Assembly: GCA_016699165.1 (NCBI GenBank)
Contig: CP064963.1
Span: 3,534,001-3,598,000, forward strand
Direction of reading: 5' to 3'
DNA length: 64,000 nucleotides
From: Candidatus Melainabacteria bacterium
Lineage (GTDB): Bacteria; Cyanobacteriota; Vampirovibrionia; Obscuribacterales; Obscuribacteraceae
Under the pieces are notes generated by a model. The model saw only the letters and a list, made by a program, of their open reading frames with translations, did no database searches and was not told where the DNA came from. Shown one piece after another: positions 17,524-25,066 of the stretch; positions within the stretch are counted from its first letter, which is position 1; each line of letters begins with the position of its first letter. The position numbers and the translations under genes are program-made.

Positions 17524-17985
17524 ATGGATGAAATCGATGCTCAAGGTAGGCAACTTCTAATTGACCGACCTCAATTGAATAAGGGACGCTTGAGCGTTTA
17601 TCGTGAATCCGAGGGTGACGATCACTGGTTTCCGCGCCTCAACGTCAAATTGATCCGCTCAGGCACGGATGATGTGCTGTGGAGCTGGACTACGCATGAC
17701 GACCCCATCGACTTTGACGAACCGCCACCGTATGGCGATGACTTAATTCTTGAAAAATATTTTGAGCTCGCTCAGCCGATTCGTTCTCCGCGAGGACTCG
17801 AAGTTGTATTTATGCTCGCCAAGGGCGCAACTTCACGCGGTAAAGTGTGCCAGTTTTCGGCTTCGCTTTATCTTTATCCAGACTCTTTTGAAGACCGCGG
17901 TGTACAGGTTGGTGTTTTGGATTTCAGGCATGGCCTGACTTCGGGCAGCGTGCCTTTATTTGCTCGTTACAACTTCCCCTGGTAA
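17524..17985 (+). CDS. Conserved-looking hypothetical protein
   Basis: A 153-residue soluble protein with no signal peptide or membrane segment. The ATG is preceded by AGGCGACAAAG and by a good promoter. The sequence alternates beta-like strands (LNVKLIRSGTDDVLWSW, VCQFSASLYLYPDSF) with acidic turns (DDPIDFDEPPPYGDD) and ends FARYNFPW. I do not recognise the family. Base composition and codon use look like the neighbouring housekeeping genes, and the gene stands alone before the tRNA-Lys region. Confidence 0.65.
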   Translation: MDEIDAQGRQLLIDRPQLNKGRLSVYRESEGDDHWFPRLNVKLIRSGTDDVLWSWTTHDDPIDFDEPPPYGDDLILEKYFELAQPIRSPRGLEVVFMLAKGATSRGKVCQFSASLYLYPDSFEDRGVQVGVLDFRHGLTSGSVPLFARYNFPW

Positions 17986-18148
17986 CGACCTCGCTCTTTT
18001 GCCACTGGTTTTTCTTGCAGTTTATCTCTTGCAATCTATACTTCTTGCGAAGTTTTTTGTTCGTACGCCCTATTCTGGGCGCACTGACTAACGGAAGTAA
18101 TTGCATTAGTTCCATTAGCTCTCAAGTGATATTTAGTTTGAAAAATTT

Positions 18149-18220
18149 TGCGCCCGCTGCGATTTGAACGCAGGACCAATCGGTTAAAAGCCGAGTGCTC
18201 TACCGCTGAGCTACGGGCGC
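18149..18220 (-). tRNA. tRNA-Lys (UUU)
   Basis: A complete 72-base cloverleaf on the minus strand. The acceptor GCGCCCG pairs with CGGGCGC (discriminator A), the D-arm is GCTC/GAGC, the anticodon stem CTCGG/CCGAT holds the loop CTTTTAA (anticodon TTT), and the T-arm CTGCG/CGCAG holds the loop TTCAAAT. CCA is not encoded. No other tRNA is adjacent. Confidence 0.97.
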
Positions 18221-18504
18221 ATAATCCAGCAATTGTGCAAAATGCACCATTGCAATTGCAGATTCTTGCAAATTTCGTATCTGATTTGCAGATTTATGCA
18301 GATTCTTGAATATTATCTTACTAACATTTCGTTCTGAAGGAAATAGCAGAAATTATCTGATAGTTATCCGATTAGATACTATTTAGGCGTGTCTGTTGAC
18401 TAACATATCTATAAGTAAGTAGTATTTCACCTTCTTAACATTCGTTTTAGTTTTTAACTTTAAAACTTAGCGCTTGTTAAGGGACTTCTGTGGGGACCAG
18501 CTCA
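18221..18504. other. AT-rich intergenic stretch with direct repeats
   Basis: No ORF is convincing here. The first part contains a 12-base direct repeat TGCAGATTCTTG at 18257-18268 and 18297-18308, with a third related TTGCAGATT between them. A TTGACT box near 18394 followed by TAGTAT about 18 bases later could be a promoter for the pyrimidine-degradation operon. Nothing else stands out. Confidence 0.4.
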
Positions 18505-18532
18505 AAAGCATATCCGTTAACGGATATGCTTT
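18505..18532. repeat. Dispersed palindrome, copy 3 (symmetric variant)
   Basis: A perfect 28-bp palindrome in which both arms differ from the main type at the matching position (AAAGCATATCC / GGATATGCTTT). It lies 102 bases upstream of the chosen start of the aminotransferase gene. Confidence 0.93.
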
Positions 18533-18634
18533 CAAAAGGAACTGGGATCTGTGCGCTGGTCAGTCTCACCAGATGTGGTGCCATGTTTTGCCTCTTGTCG
18601 TTTTGTTCCACTATATAAATTGAGGTTAGTTGTT

Positions 18635-19963
18635 TTGAAACCAGGAAAACCTGCGCTCAGCAAAGCCGAATTAAAAGCCAAGCGTGATAAATACATATTC
18701 GGATCGGTCAAGCATTTATTTTCGGATCCTCCGCACTTTGTGAAAGGTCAAGGACAGTATCTTTACGACCAGGAAGGTCGCGAGTATCTAGATATGTTCG
18801 CGGGCATCGTCACAGTCAGCGTCGGGCATTGTCACCCTAAAGTGGTTGATGCGACAGTCGAACAGGTCAAAACTTTGCAGCACACCTCGACCATTTTCAT
18901 GACTCAACCAATGGTTGATTTAGCCGAAAGATTAGCTGAGATAGCGCCTACTGGTTTATCCAAGAGTTTCATAACCAACTCAGGAACCGAAGCAAACGAA
19001 GCTGCGGTGCGATTGGCACGACTTACCAGTGGTCGCCATGAGGTTATTGCACTTAAACACTCCTATCACGGAGAGTCGCATCTCACTTCGACCTTGACTG
19101 CTAATCATAATTTCAGACCTGACATTATGCCTGCATCAGGCATTGTTCATGCCGAAAATGCCTATTGTTATCGTTGTCCTTTCAACAAAACATCCGACAA
19201 TTGTCAGCTTGAGTGCGCACAAGATGTCGAGCGTGTGATTCAAACTCAGACTAGTGGCAAGCCTGCTGTGATGATTGCCGAGCCCATTCAAGGTGTGGGC
19301 GGAACAATCACTCCGCCAGATGATTATTTTGTAGAAGTGAAGAAGATTCTGGATAAGTACGGCGTTTTATTCATTGCCGATGAAGTACAAACTGGAGTGG
19401 GACGCACTGGACGCGATTGGTTTGGTATCACAGGTTATGGCGTTGTGCCCGACATGATCACCATGGCTAAAGGATTGGGTAACGGCTTGCCTATTGGTGC
19501 AGTTATTGCGCGTGACGAATTATCTGATCGTGTTTCGGCCCAACAACAAATCAATACCTTCGGTGGTAACCCAGTTTCATCGGCTACTGCTCTTGCCGTT
19601 CTTGATGTTATAGAAGAAGAAAAATTGATCAAAAACGCCAAAGAAGTTGGCGACTATCTAATTGAAGGCTTCAAAGAATTGAAGAAGCGTCATCCTGGAT
19701 TTGTGGCTGATGTTCGCGGACGTGGACTGATGCTTGGAGTGGAACTAGCACTCAAAGACAAAACACCTTTGCCGCAACAAACCGCTCGCGTGGTTGAATT
19801 GTGTCGCGAAGATGGTGTTATTGTGGGCAAAGGCGGAATTTTTGCAAACGTTATTCGCATTAAGCCCGCCTTGAATATAACCAAAGAAAACGCAACTACT
19901 TTGCTTGAAGTAATGGGCAAAGCAATTGCCACAATCGAAAAGGAATCTCAAATACTAGTTTAG
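18635..19963 (+). CDS. Class III PLP-dependent aminotransferase (probable beta-alanine/omega-amino acid type)
   Basis: A fold-type I aminotransferase of the class III family. Seen: the cofactor-binding NSGTEANEAAVRLAR, the HSYHGES segment, LFIADEVQTGVGRTG, and the Schiff-base lysine in TMAKGLGNGLPIGAV; FGGNPVSSA near the phosphate site also fits. Inside is a cysteine-bearing insert (NAYCYRCPF...CQLEC) typical of the AGXT2-like branch. I place the start at TTG 18635 because GAGG lies 9 bases upstream and homologues begin near KAELKAKRDKYIF; the frame is open to a GTG at 18551. Clustered with a ureidopropionase-type amidase and PreTA, it probably transaminates beta-alanine or beta-aminoisobutyrate, the end products of reductive pyrimidine breakdown. 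The substrate is inferred from context. Confidence 0.9.
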   Translation: MKPGKPALSKAELKAKRDKYIFGSVKHLFSDPPHFVKGQGQYLYDQEGREYLDMFAGIVTVSVGHCHPKVVDATVEQVKTLQHTSTIFMTQPMVDLAERLAEIAPTGLSKSFITNSGTEANEAAVRLARLTSGRHEVIALKHSYHGESHLTSTLTANHNFRPDIMPASGIVHAENAYCYRCPFNKTSDNCQLECAQDVERVIQTQTSGKPAVMIAEPIQGVGGTITPPDDYFVEVKKILDKYGVLFIADEVQTGVGRTGRDWFGITGYGVVPDMITMAKGLGNGLPIGAVIARDELSDRVSAQQQINTFGGNPVSSATALAVLDVIEEEKLIKNAKEVGDYLIEGFKELKKRHPGFVADVRGRGLMLGVELALKDKTPLPQQTARVVELCREDGVIVGKGGIFANVIRIKPALNITKENATTLLEVMGKAIATIEKESQILV

Positions 19964-19979
19964 GAAAATGGAGAAAATT

Positions 19980-20867
19980 ATGTCGAGAATCGTCAAGTGC
20001 GGCTTAATCCAAACGAAAAACGAAGTTATTTCCCCCGATGGTGGCACCGATGCCAAAACCATGGAGAGAATCAAAAAAGCGATGCTCGATAAACATGTCG
20101 AGTACATAAAGAAAGCCGGTGAGCAGAAAGTTCAGATTTTGTGCTTGCAAGAAATCTTCAACGGACCTTATTTTTGCGCTGAACAACAAAATTGCTGGTA
20201 TGACACGGCAGAAGAAATTCCTAATGGTCCTACTATCAAAGTAATGCAAGACCTAGCCAAGAAATACAGTATGGTTATTATCGTTCCTATATATGAAAAA
20301 GAAGGAACTGGCGTTTTGTATAATTCGGCTGCCGTTATCGATGCTGATGGCAGTTATCTTGGCAAATACAGAAAAAATCACATTCCTCACGTGGCACCAG
20401 GATTTTGGGAAAAATTCTATTTCAAGCCAGGCAATTTAGGCTACCCTGTATTTCACACCAAATACGCCACCATAGGTGTTTACATCTGTTATGACAGACA
20501 CTTCCCTGAAGGCGCACGTGCACTTGGTCTTGGCGGAGCTGAAATCGTGTTCAACCCCTCTGCTACAGTCGCTGGTCTGTCAGAATATTTGTGGAAGCTG
20601 GAGCAACCAGCGCATGCCGCGGCCAACGGATACTTCGTCGGCGCCATCAATCGAGTAGGCACCGAAGCCCCATGGAATATTGGCGAGTTCTATGGCTCAA
20701 GCTATTTCTGTAATCCACGTGGTCAAATTGTGGCTCTGGCAAGTCGTGATCAAGAAGAGTTGATTGTGTCTGATCTCGATTTAGATGAAATCAAAGAAGT
20801 GCGCCACACCTGGCAGTTCTTCAGAGATCGTCGCCCGGAAACCTACGAAGCGCTAACTAAACTCTAA
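19980..20867 (+). CDS. Nitrilase-superfamily amidase, probable beta-ureidopropionase
   Basis: A nitrilase-fold hydrolase of 295 residues from ATG 19980 (GGAG six bases upstream; an in-frame ATG at 19968 overlaps that site). The Glu-Lys-Cys triad is visible as LCLQEIFNGPYF, KYRKNHIPH and VYICYDRHFPEGAR. The ICYDRHFPEGAR context and the YRKNHIPH lysine motif are those of N-carbamoyl-beta-alanine amidohydrolases, which release beta-alanine, CO2 and ammonia. The gene starts 16 bases after the aminotransferase stop and precedes preT, which supports the pyrimidine catabolic role. A related N-carbamoylputrescine-type amidase is the main alternative. Confidence 0.9.
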   Translation: MSRIVKCGLIQTKNEVISPDGGTDAKTMERIKKAMLDKHVEYIKKAGEQKVQILCLQEIFNGPYFCAEQQNCWYDTAEEIPNGPTIKVMQDLAKKYSMVIIVPIYEKEGTGVLYNSAAVIDADGSYLGKYRKNHIPHVAPGFWEKFYFKPGNLGYPVFHTKYATIGVYICYDRHFPEGARALGLGGAEIVFNPSATVAGLSEYLWKLEQPAHAAANGYFVGAINRVGTEAPWNIGEFYGSSYFCNPRGQIVALASRDQEELIVSDLDLDEIKEVRHTWQFFRDRRPETYEALTKL

Positions 20868-20928
20868 GAAAAAATCTGCAAGTATTCACTGCTTCGATTA
20901 ATTCCTGCTTCAACACAAAGGAACGACT

Positions 20929-22326
20929 ATGGCAGAGCATTATAAACCGTTTAAATACAAGCCGTGGGAAATGAGCTTGGAGCAACGCTTTCAAGAGGTT
21001 TTCCCTCCCTATTCGCAGAGGGAAGCGATGCAGGAGGCCAATCGTTGTCTCTATTGTTTCGATGCACCATGCATAGTGGCATGTCCGACTCATATTGATA
21101 TTCCTACCTTTATCAAGAAAATTGCCACTGATAACGTCAGAGGCTCAGCTCGTACCATTCTCGAATCGAACCTCCTTGGTGCTACTTGTTCGCGCGTTTG
21201 TCCGGTGGAAGAATTGTGCGAAGGCGCATGTGTTCTGGCTCATGACCATAAACCAATAACTATAGGTCGCTTGCAACGCTATTCCATGGACTATGCCTCT
21301 TCGCATAAAATCAAGTTTTTCGAACCTGGAAAAGCAAACGGGTATAAAATTGCAATTGTTGGCTCGGGTCCAGCAGGACTTTCTTGCGCAGGTGAGTTAG
21401 CCAAACTCGGATTTGATATTACCGTTTTCGAGAAGAAAAAATGGGGCGGCGGTCTTGATACTTATGGTATCGTCGTTTTTCGAGAGCCTGTTGAAGTCAG
21501 TCTTTCCGAAGTGAAAATGATTGAAGACATGGGCGTGAAGTTTAAGTTCAATCACGCAATCGGCGAGCAAGTAACTTTCCAGCAATTAGTGGACGAATAT
21601 GACGCAGTTTTTGTAAGCGTTGGACTTGGTAATGTTCCTAGTATGGAAATTCCAGGCGAAGATTTAGATGGCGTCCTCGACGGACTGGACTTTATCGAAG
21701 AAACCAAAACCGAGGCTCTATCTACAATTAAGTATGGTCAACGTGTTTGCATAATCGGTGCTGGTAATACTGGTATCGACTGCGCCACCATCGCCAGACG
21801 CCTTGGCTCGCAACGTGTAATGATTGTTTATCGCCGCTCCGAAGCTGAGATGCCTGCCTATCCATTCGAGTATGAGTTTGCCATGCGCGAGGGTGTGAAC
21901 TTTATGTTCTTAACCAATCCCGTAGAAGTAATAGGCAAAGATGGCAAAGTGGTGGCACTGCGTTGCCAGCGTATGGACCTGGGCGAACCAGATGCATCCC
22001 AACGCCGAAAACCGGTGGCGGTGCCTGATTCTGAATTCGATATTCCATGCGATATGGTTATCACCGCTATTGGGCAGAAAAAACTTTCAAATGTAGTTGA
22101 TGCTCTGGTTAAATTGGGTGTCCATACTGACCGTGGTTATATCCTGGTCGAGGACGGCACCAATCGCACCGCTCATCCCAAAATATTTGCCGGTGGCGAT
22201 TGTATTCGCAATAAAGGCGAAGCGTCTACAGTAATGGCTGTGGAAGACGGCAAAATCGCAGCACGCGGCATAGCCAAAAAATTTGCCATTCAATTAGAAG
22301 AAGTAAAACAGGGAGCAAAAGGCTAA
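20929..22326 (+). CDS. preT: NAD(P)-dependent dihydropyrimidine dehydrogenase subunit PreT
   Basis: A 465-residue flavoprotein of the glutamate-synthase small-subunit type. An N-terminal double iron-sulfur region (CLYC..APCIVACPTHIDIP and CSRVCPVEELCEGAC) is followed by the FAD site GSGPAGLSCAGELAKLG and a second dinucleotide site GAGNTGIDCATIARRLGS, ending in FAGGDCIR. PreT passes electrons from NAD(P)H to PreA, which reduces uracil and thymine to dihydropyrimidines. The gene ends TAATG, overlapping the preA start by one base, as expected for two subunits made in equal amounts. Confidence 0.93.
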   Translation: MAEHYKPFKYKPWEMSLEQRFQEVFPPYSQREAMQEANRCLYCFDAPCIVACPTHIDIPTFIKKIATDNVRGSARTILESNLLGATCSRVCPVEELCEGACVLAHDHKPITIGRLQRYSMDYASSHKIKFFEPGKANGYKIAIVGSGPAGLSCAGELAKLGFDITVFEKKKWGGGLDTYGIVVFREPVEVSLSEVKMIEDMGVKFKFNHAIGEQVTFQQLVDEYDAVFVSVGLGNVPSMEIPGEDLDGVLDGLDFIEETKTEALSTIKYGQRVCIIGAGNTGIDCATIARRLGSQRVMIVYRRSEAEMPAYPFEYEFAMREGVNFMFLTNPVEVIGKDGKVVALRCQRMDLGEPDASQRRKPVAVPDSEFDIPCDMVITAIGQKKLSNVVDALVKLGVHTDRGYILVEDGTNRTAHPKIFAGGDCIRNKGEASTVMAVEDGKIAARGIAKKFAIQLEEVKQGAKG

Positions 22327-23672
22327 TGAAAAAGAAACCAGACCTGTCCATAGACTTTTGCGGAATAAAATCGCCCAATCCATTTTGGTTGGCATCAGCT
22401 CCTCCAAGCAACTCTGGATACCAGGTCCAGAAAGCTTTCGAAGATGGTTGGGGTGGTGCTGTTTGGAAGACTATAGGCGCTCCCGTTTTGAACGTTTGTA
22501 ATCGTTATGGAACGATGGATTATAAGGGTTCAAAAATTATTGGGCTCAACAACGTCGAATTGATTTCGGATCGTCCAATCGAAGTCAATCTTCGCGAAAT
22601 GGCCGAGGTGAAGCGCAACTTCCCTAATCATGCCGTGATTGCCTCCATCATGGTCGAATCTAAAAAAGAAGCATGGCAAGAAATTGTAAAACGCACAGAA
22701 GAAACTGGTATCGACGGATTCGAACTTAATTTTGGCTGCCCACATGGTATGTCTGAGCGCGGAATGGGATCGGCTATGGGACAGGTTCCCGAATACACCT
22801 GTATGGTGACAGAGTGGGTGATGGAAGTAGCGACCAAGCCTGTTATAGTAAAGCTCACTCCTAACGTGACAGATATTGTACAGCCAGCCCGAGCTGCACT
22901 AAAAGCTAAGTGCGATGCTCTTTCTTTGATTAATACCATCAACAGTATCATGGGTGTCGATCTAGACACATTTGAATTGCGTCCTAACGTTGGCGGAAAA
23001 GGCGGTCACGGCGGATATGCTGGACCTGCAGTGAAGCCGATAGCTTTGCACTTGCTCAGTGCGGTTGGATCTGATCCTGAAGTGATGGCATCTAAAGTTC
23101 CAATATCAGGTATTGGCGGAGTAGAGACCTGGCAAGATGCAGTTGAATTTATGCTCCTTGGTTCGACTTCGGTCCAAGTCTGTACGGCTGTTATGCATTG
23201 GGGATTTCGAATTGTTGAAGACATGGTTGACGGTCTGAGCAATTGGATGGAAGAAAAAGGCTTCGAAAAATGTACCGATTTTATTGGCAAGAGCTTGCCT
23301 CGCATTTCAAATTTCGGAGATTTCGATCTTGGATTTCAGACAGTCGCTCGAATCAATCACGACAAATGTGTTCAGTGCAATCTTTGTTTTATTGCCTGCA
23401 ATGATGCTGCTCATCAATGTATAGATTTGAAAGAATTGAAATTGAAGGATGAAGTGAATGAGCGCTTATGGCCGGTAGTTCGCGAAAAAGATTGTGTCGG
23501 TTGCGACTTGTGTTCTGTTGTTTGTCCGGTAGACGATTGTATTTCGATGGTCGAAGTTGACGGTGGTCGTCCCCACATAACCTGGAATGAATTAACCAAA
23601 TCTCGCCCCGAAGTCCTGGAATGGGACAAAATGGAACAATACCGCAAAGAAGCTAATATCCATATTCATTAA
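22326..23672 (+). CDS. preA: NAD-dependent dihydropyrimidine dehydrogenase subunit PreA
   Basis: A 448-residue protein with an FMN TIM-barrel domain of the dihydroorotate-dehydrogenase family. Elements seen are SPNPFWLASAPPS near the start, the catalytic-loop region NFGCPHGMSERGMGSAMGQ, KLTPNV, and SGIGGVETWQDAVEF for phosphate binding. A C-terminal ferredoxin-like module binds two 4Fe-4S clusters (CVQCNLCFIAC and CVGCDLCSVVCPVDDC). With PreT it catalyses the first step of reductive pyrimidine breakdown. No dihydropyrimidinase, the second step, is found in the window. A CTT microsatellite and a palindrome follow the stop. Confidence 0.94.
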   Translation: MKKKPDLSIDFCGIKSPNPFWLASAPPSNSGYQVQKAFEDGWGGAVWKTIGAPVLNVCNRYGTMDYKGSKIIGLNNVELISDRPIEVNLREMAEVKRNFPNHAVIASIMVESKKEAWQEIVKRTEETGIDGFELNFGCPHGMSERGMGSAMGQVPEYTCMVTEWVMEVATKPVIVKLTPNVTDIVQPARAALKAKCDALSLINTINSIMGVDLDTFELRPNVGGKGGHGGYAGPAVKPIALHLLSAVGSDPEVMASKVPISGIGGVETWQDAVEFMLLGSTSVQVCTAVMHWGFRIVEDMVDGLSNWMEEKGFEKCTDFIGKSLPRISNFGDFDLGFQTVARINHDKCVQCNLCFIACNDAAHQCIDLKELKLKDEVNERLWPVVREKDCVGCDLCSVVCPVDDCISMVEVDGGRPHITWNELTKSRPEVLEWDKMEQYRKEANIHIH

Positions 23673-23696
23673 TCTCGGTGGGCACTAATACTACTA

Positions 23697-23723
23697 CTTC
23701 TTCTTCTTCTTCTTCTTCTTCTT
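23697..23723. repeat. CTT trinucleotide microsatellite
   Basis: Nine uninterrupted CTT units, preceded by short ACT repeats and followed three bases later by a dispersed palindrome. It lies between preA and the gene at 23853 and outside any credible ORF. Such tracts can change length by slippage. Confidence 0.9.
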
Positions 23724-23726
23724 TTG

Positions 23727-23754
23727 AAACCATATCCGTTAACGGATATGGTTT
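23727..23754. repeat. Dispersed palindrome, copy 4
   Basis: A perfect 28-bp main-type palindrome 98 bases upstream of the transposase-derived gene at 23853 and directly after the CTT tract. Confidence 0.95.
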
Positions 23755-23852
23755 TGGTTTGAGGGGCTTGTGCCTTTGAACAAAAAAAATTGAACTTTTT
23801 CCTTCCTTTTGTCGTTGATTAAAGTAGCGACCAAAAAGCGGAGGAATTTTTC

Positions 23853-24914
23853 GTGATCAAATTTTATAGAAACTATGAGCCAGATAAACTAGCTCTTGCA
23901 GAGAAGTTAATTCGAGCATTTCACGATTTTGAAAAAAGATTTCCCGCCGAAAAGGATAGCGTAGAGCTTTTTGCGAATCTGGTTTTAACTGAAATTGGAG
24001 TTCAGTGTAGATTTTGTTCGTCTCATTCAATAGTCAGAGAGTATGGCTCCAGGTTATTTCGATGTTCACAATGCTACAAAAAAGGCTGGATTTTTACTGG
24101 GACGTTTTTTGAAAAAATGCGATTAGCAAAACTTTGGAACGCCACCATCTGGTTATTTGAAAGAAGGGTACAATTCAATGCCTGGCAATTAGCAAATCTT
24201 TGCCAGGTTGCATATTCCTCTGCTCTTGTGATTAGTCGTAAGATTGCCAAAGTCATTCATTTATTACAAAGTGAAAATGCCGAATTGGTTCCATCTGCAG
24301 TATTCACGACACTATTTTGCAAAAGAAGCAGAGAAACTCCAGCAAATATGCATCCAAAATTTGAACAAATAAAAATAGACGACGATTTTTTTGCAGACCA
24401 GATGGAAGTGCCAGATGAAGAAGCAATTGATTGTGATGATGAGAGAAAGAGTTTATTAAGCAATTTGCCTACTGCAGAAAAACAGGTATTTACTTTGTTG
24501 AGTGAAGAGCGTATTCACTTTGACGATATTGCCAATCAGTTACTATGGGAGGGAGGGTTAGTCTCAGCCACACTCACATTTCTGGAATTGAATAATTTGA
24601 TCGTGAGGCATCCCGGTGATTATTACACCAAAATAGCAGAACCAAAAAAAGTTTCCAGAGATATGGCTGCCAGGCAAAAGCGCATAAACGACTGTCTTAA
24701 CTTAAGCATTGTGGACCAATTTTTTGAATACGCAATATCCAACTACCATGGATTTAGTAGAAAATACCTACAATTCTATTTGGCTAAATTCAAAGCCATT
24801 TTTCAAGATGGATTTATGGCGCCTGGAAAAATATTTCGAGAATGCCTAAGGCACGATAGTTTTAGCTACATTCAAATGCTGGATTACGTGTCGCCTGATG
24901 AAGTAGTCTTTTGA
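23853..24914 (+). CDS. Transposase-derived chimera: IS1595-like zinc ribbon/HTH with a DprA-like winged helix
   Basis: A 353-residue protein with a GTG start behind GGAGG. Residues 52-74 form a zinc ribbon (C52, C55, C71, C74). GTFFEKMRLAKLWNATIWLF and an HTH (WQLANLCQVAYSSALVISRKI) to about 135 follow, closely resembling the N-terminus of IS1595/ISXO2 transposases. Residues about 200-258 (LPTAEKQVFTLLSEERIHFD, LTFLELNNLIVRHPGDYYTK) resemble the winged helix at the end of DprA. Residues 298-313 (YHGFSRKYLQFYLAKF) resemble the C-terminal ISXO2 transposase motif. No DDE catalytic core is visible, so it is probably a domesticated DNA-binding protein. The gene looks AT-richer than its neighbours and is bracketed by two dispersed palindromes. 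Domain calls are by eye; function is unknown. Confidence 0.75.
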   Translation: MIKFYRNYEPDKLALAEKLIRAFHDFEKRFPAEKDSVELFANLVLTEIGVQCRFCSSHSIVREYGSRLFRCSQCYKKGWIFTGTFFEKMRLAKLWNATIWLFERRVQFNAWQLANLCQVAYSSALVISRKIAKVIHLLQSENAELVPSAVFTTLFCKRSRETPANMHPKFEQIKIDDDFFADQMEVPDEEAIDCDDERKSLLSNLPTAEKQVFTLLSEERIHFDDIANQLLWEGGLVSATLTFLELNNLIVRHPGDYYTKIAEPKKVSRDMAARQKRINDCLNLSIVDQFFEYAISNYHGFSRKYLQFYLAKFKAIFQDGFMAPGKIFRECLRHDSFSYIQMLDYVSPDEVVF

Positions 24915-24955
24915 CAAGGGACAGGTTTTAGTGCGTTTAGTTGTTTTCCGTTTTA

Positions 24956-24983
24956 AGACAATAACCGTTAACGGATATGGTTT
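24956..24983. repeat. Dispersed palindrome, copy 5 (left arm degenerate)
   Basis: The right arm GGATATGGTTT and the centre GTTAAC are intact, and the left arm has three mismatches. It lies 42 bases after the stop of the transposase-derived gene, so that gene is bracketed by copies 4 and 5. Confidence 0.85.
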
Positions 24984-25013
24984 TGAAAATACGTATGGAT
25001 TGGGACTGACTAT

Positions 25014-25043
25014 TTGACATCGATTTTGCTGGATTCTGCTAAT
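25014..25043 (+). promoter_or_regulatory. Candidate promoter for the acyltransferase gene
   Basis: TTGACA (25014-25019) matches the -35 consensus exactly, and GCTAAT (25038-25043) follows after 18 bases, 23 bases before the ATG at 25067. Confidence 0.4.
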
Positions 25044-25066
25044 TCTCGATTACGAGGAACTAGTGG

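Noticed and set aside
23853..24914. An active insertion sequence
   Set aside because: No DDE catalytic domain, terminal inverted repeats of usual IS type or target duplications were visible; the flanking palindromes are the dispersed family, not IS ends.
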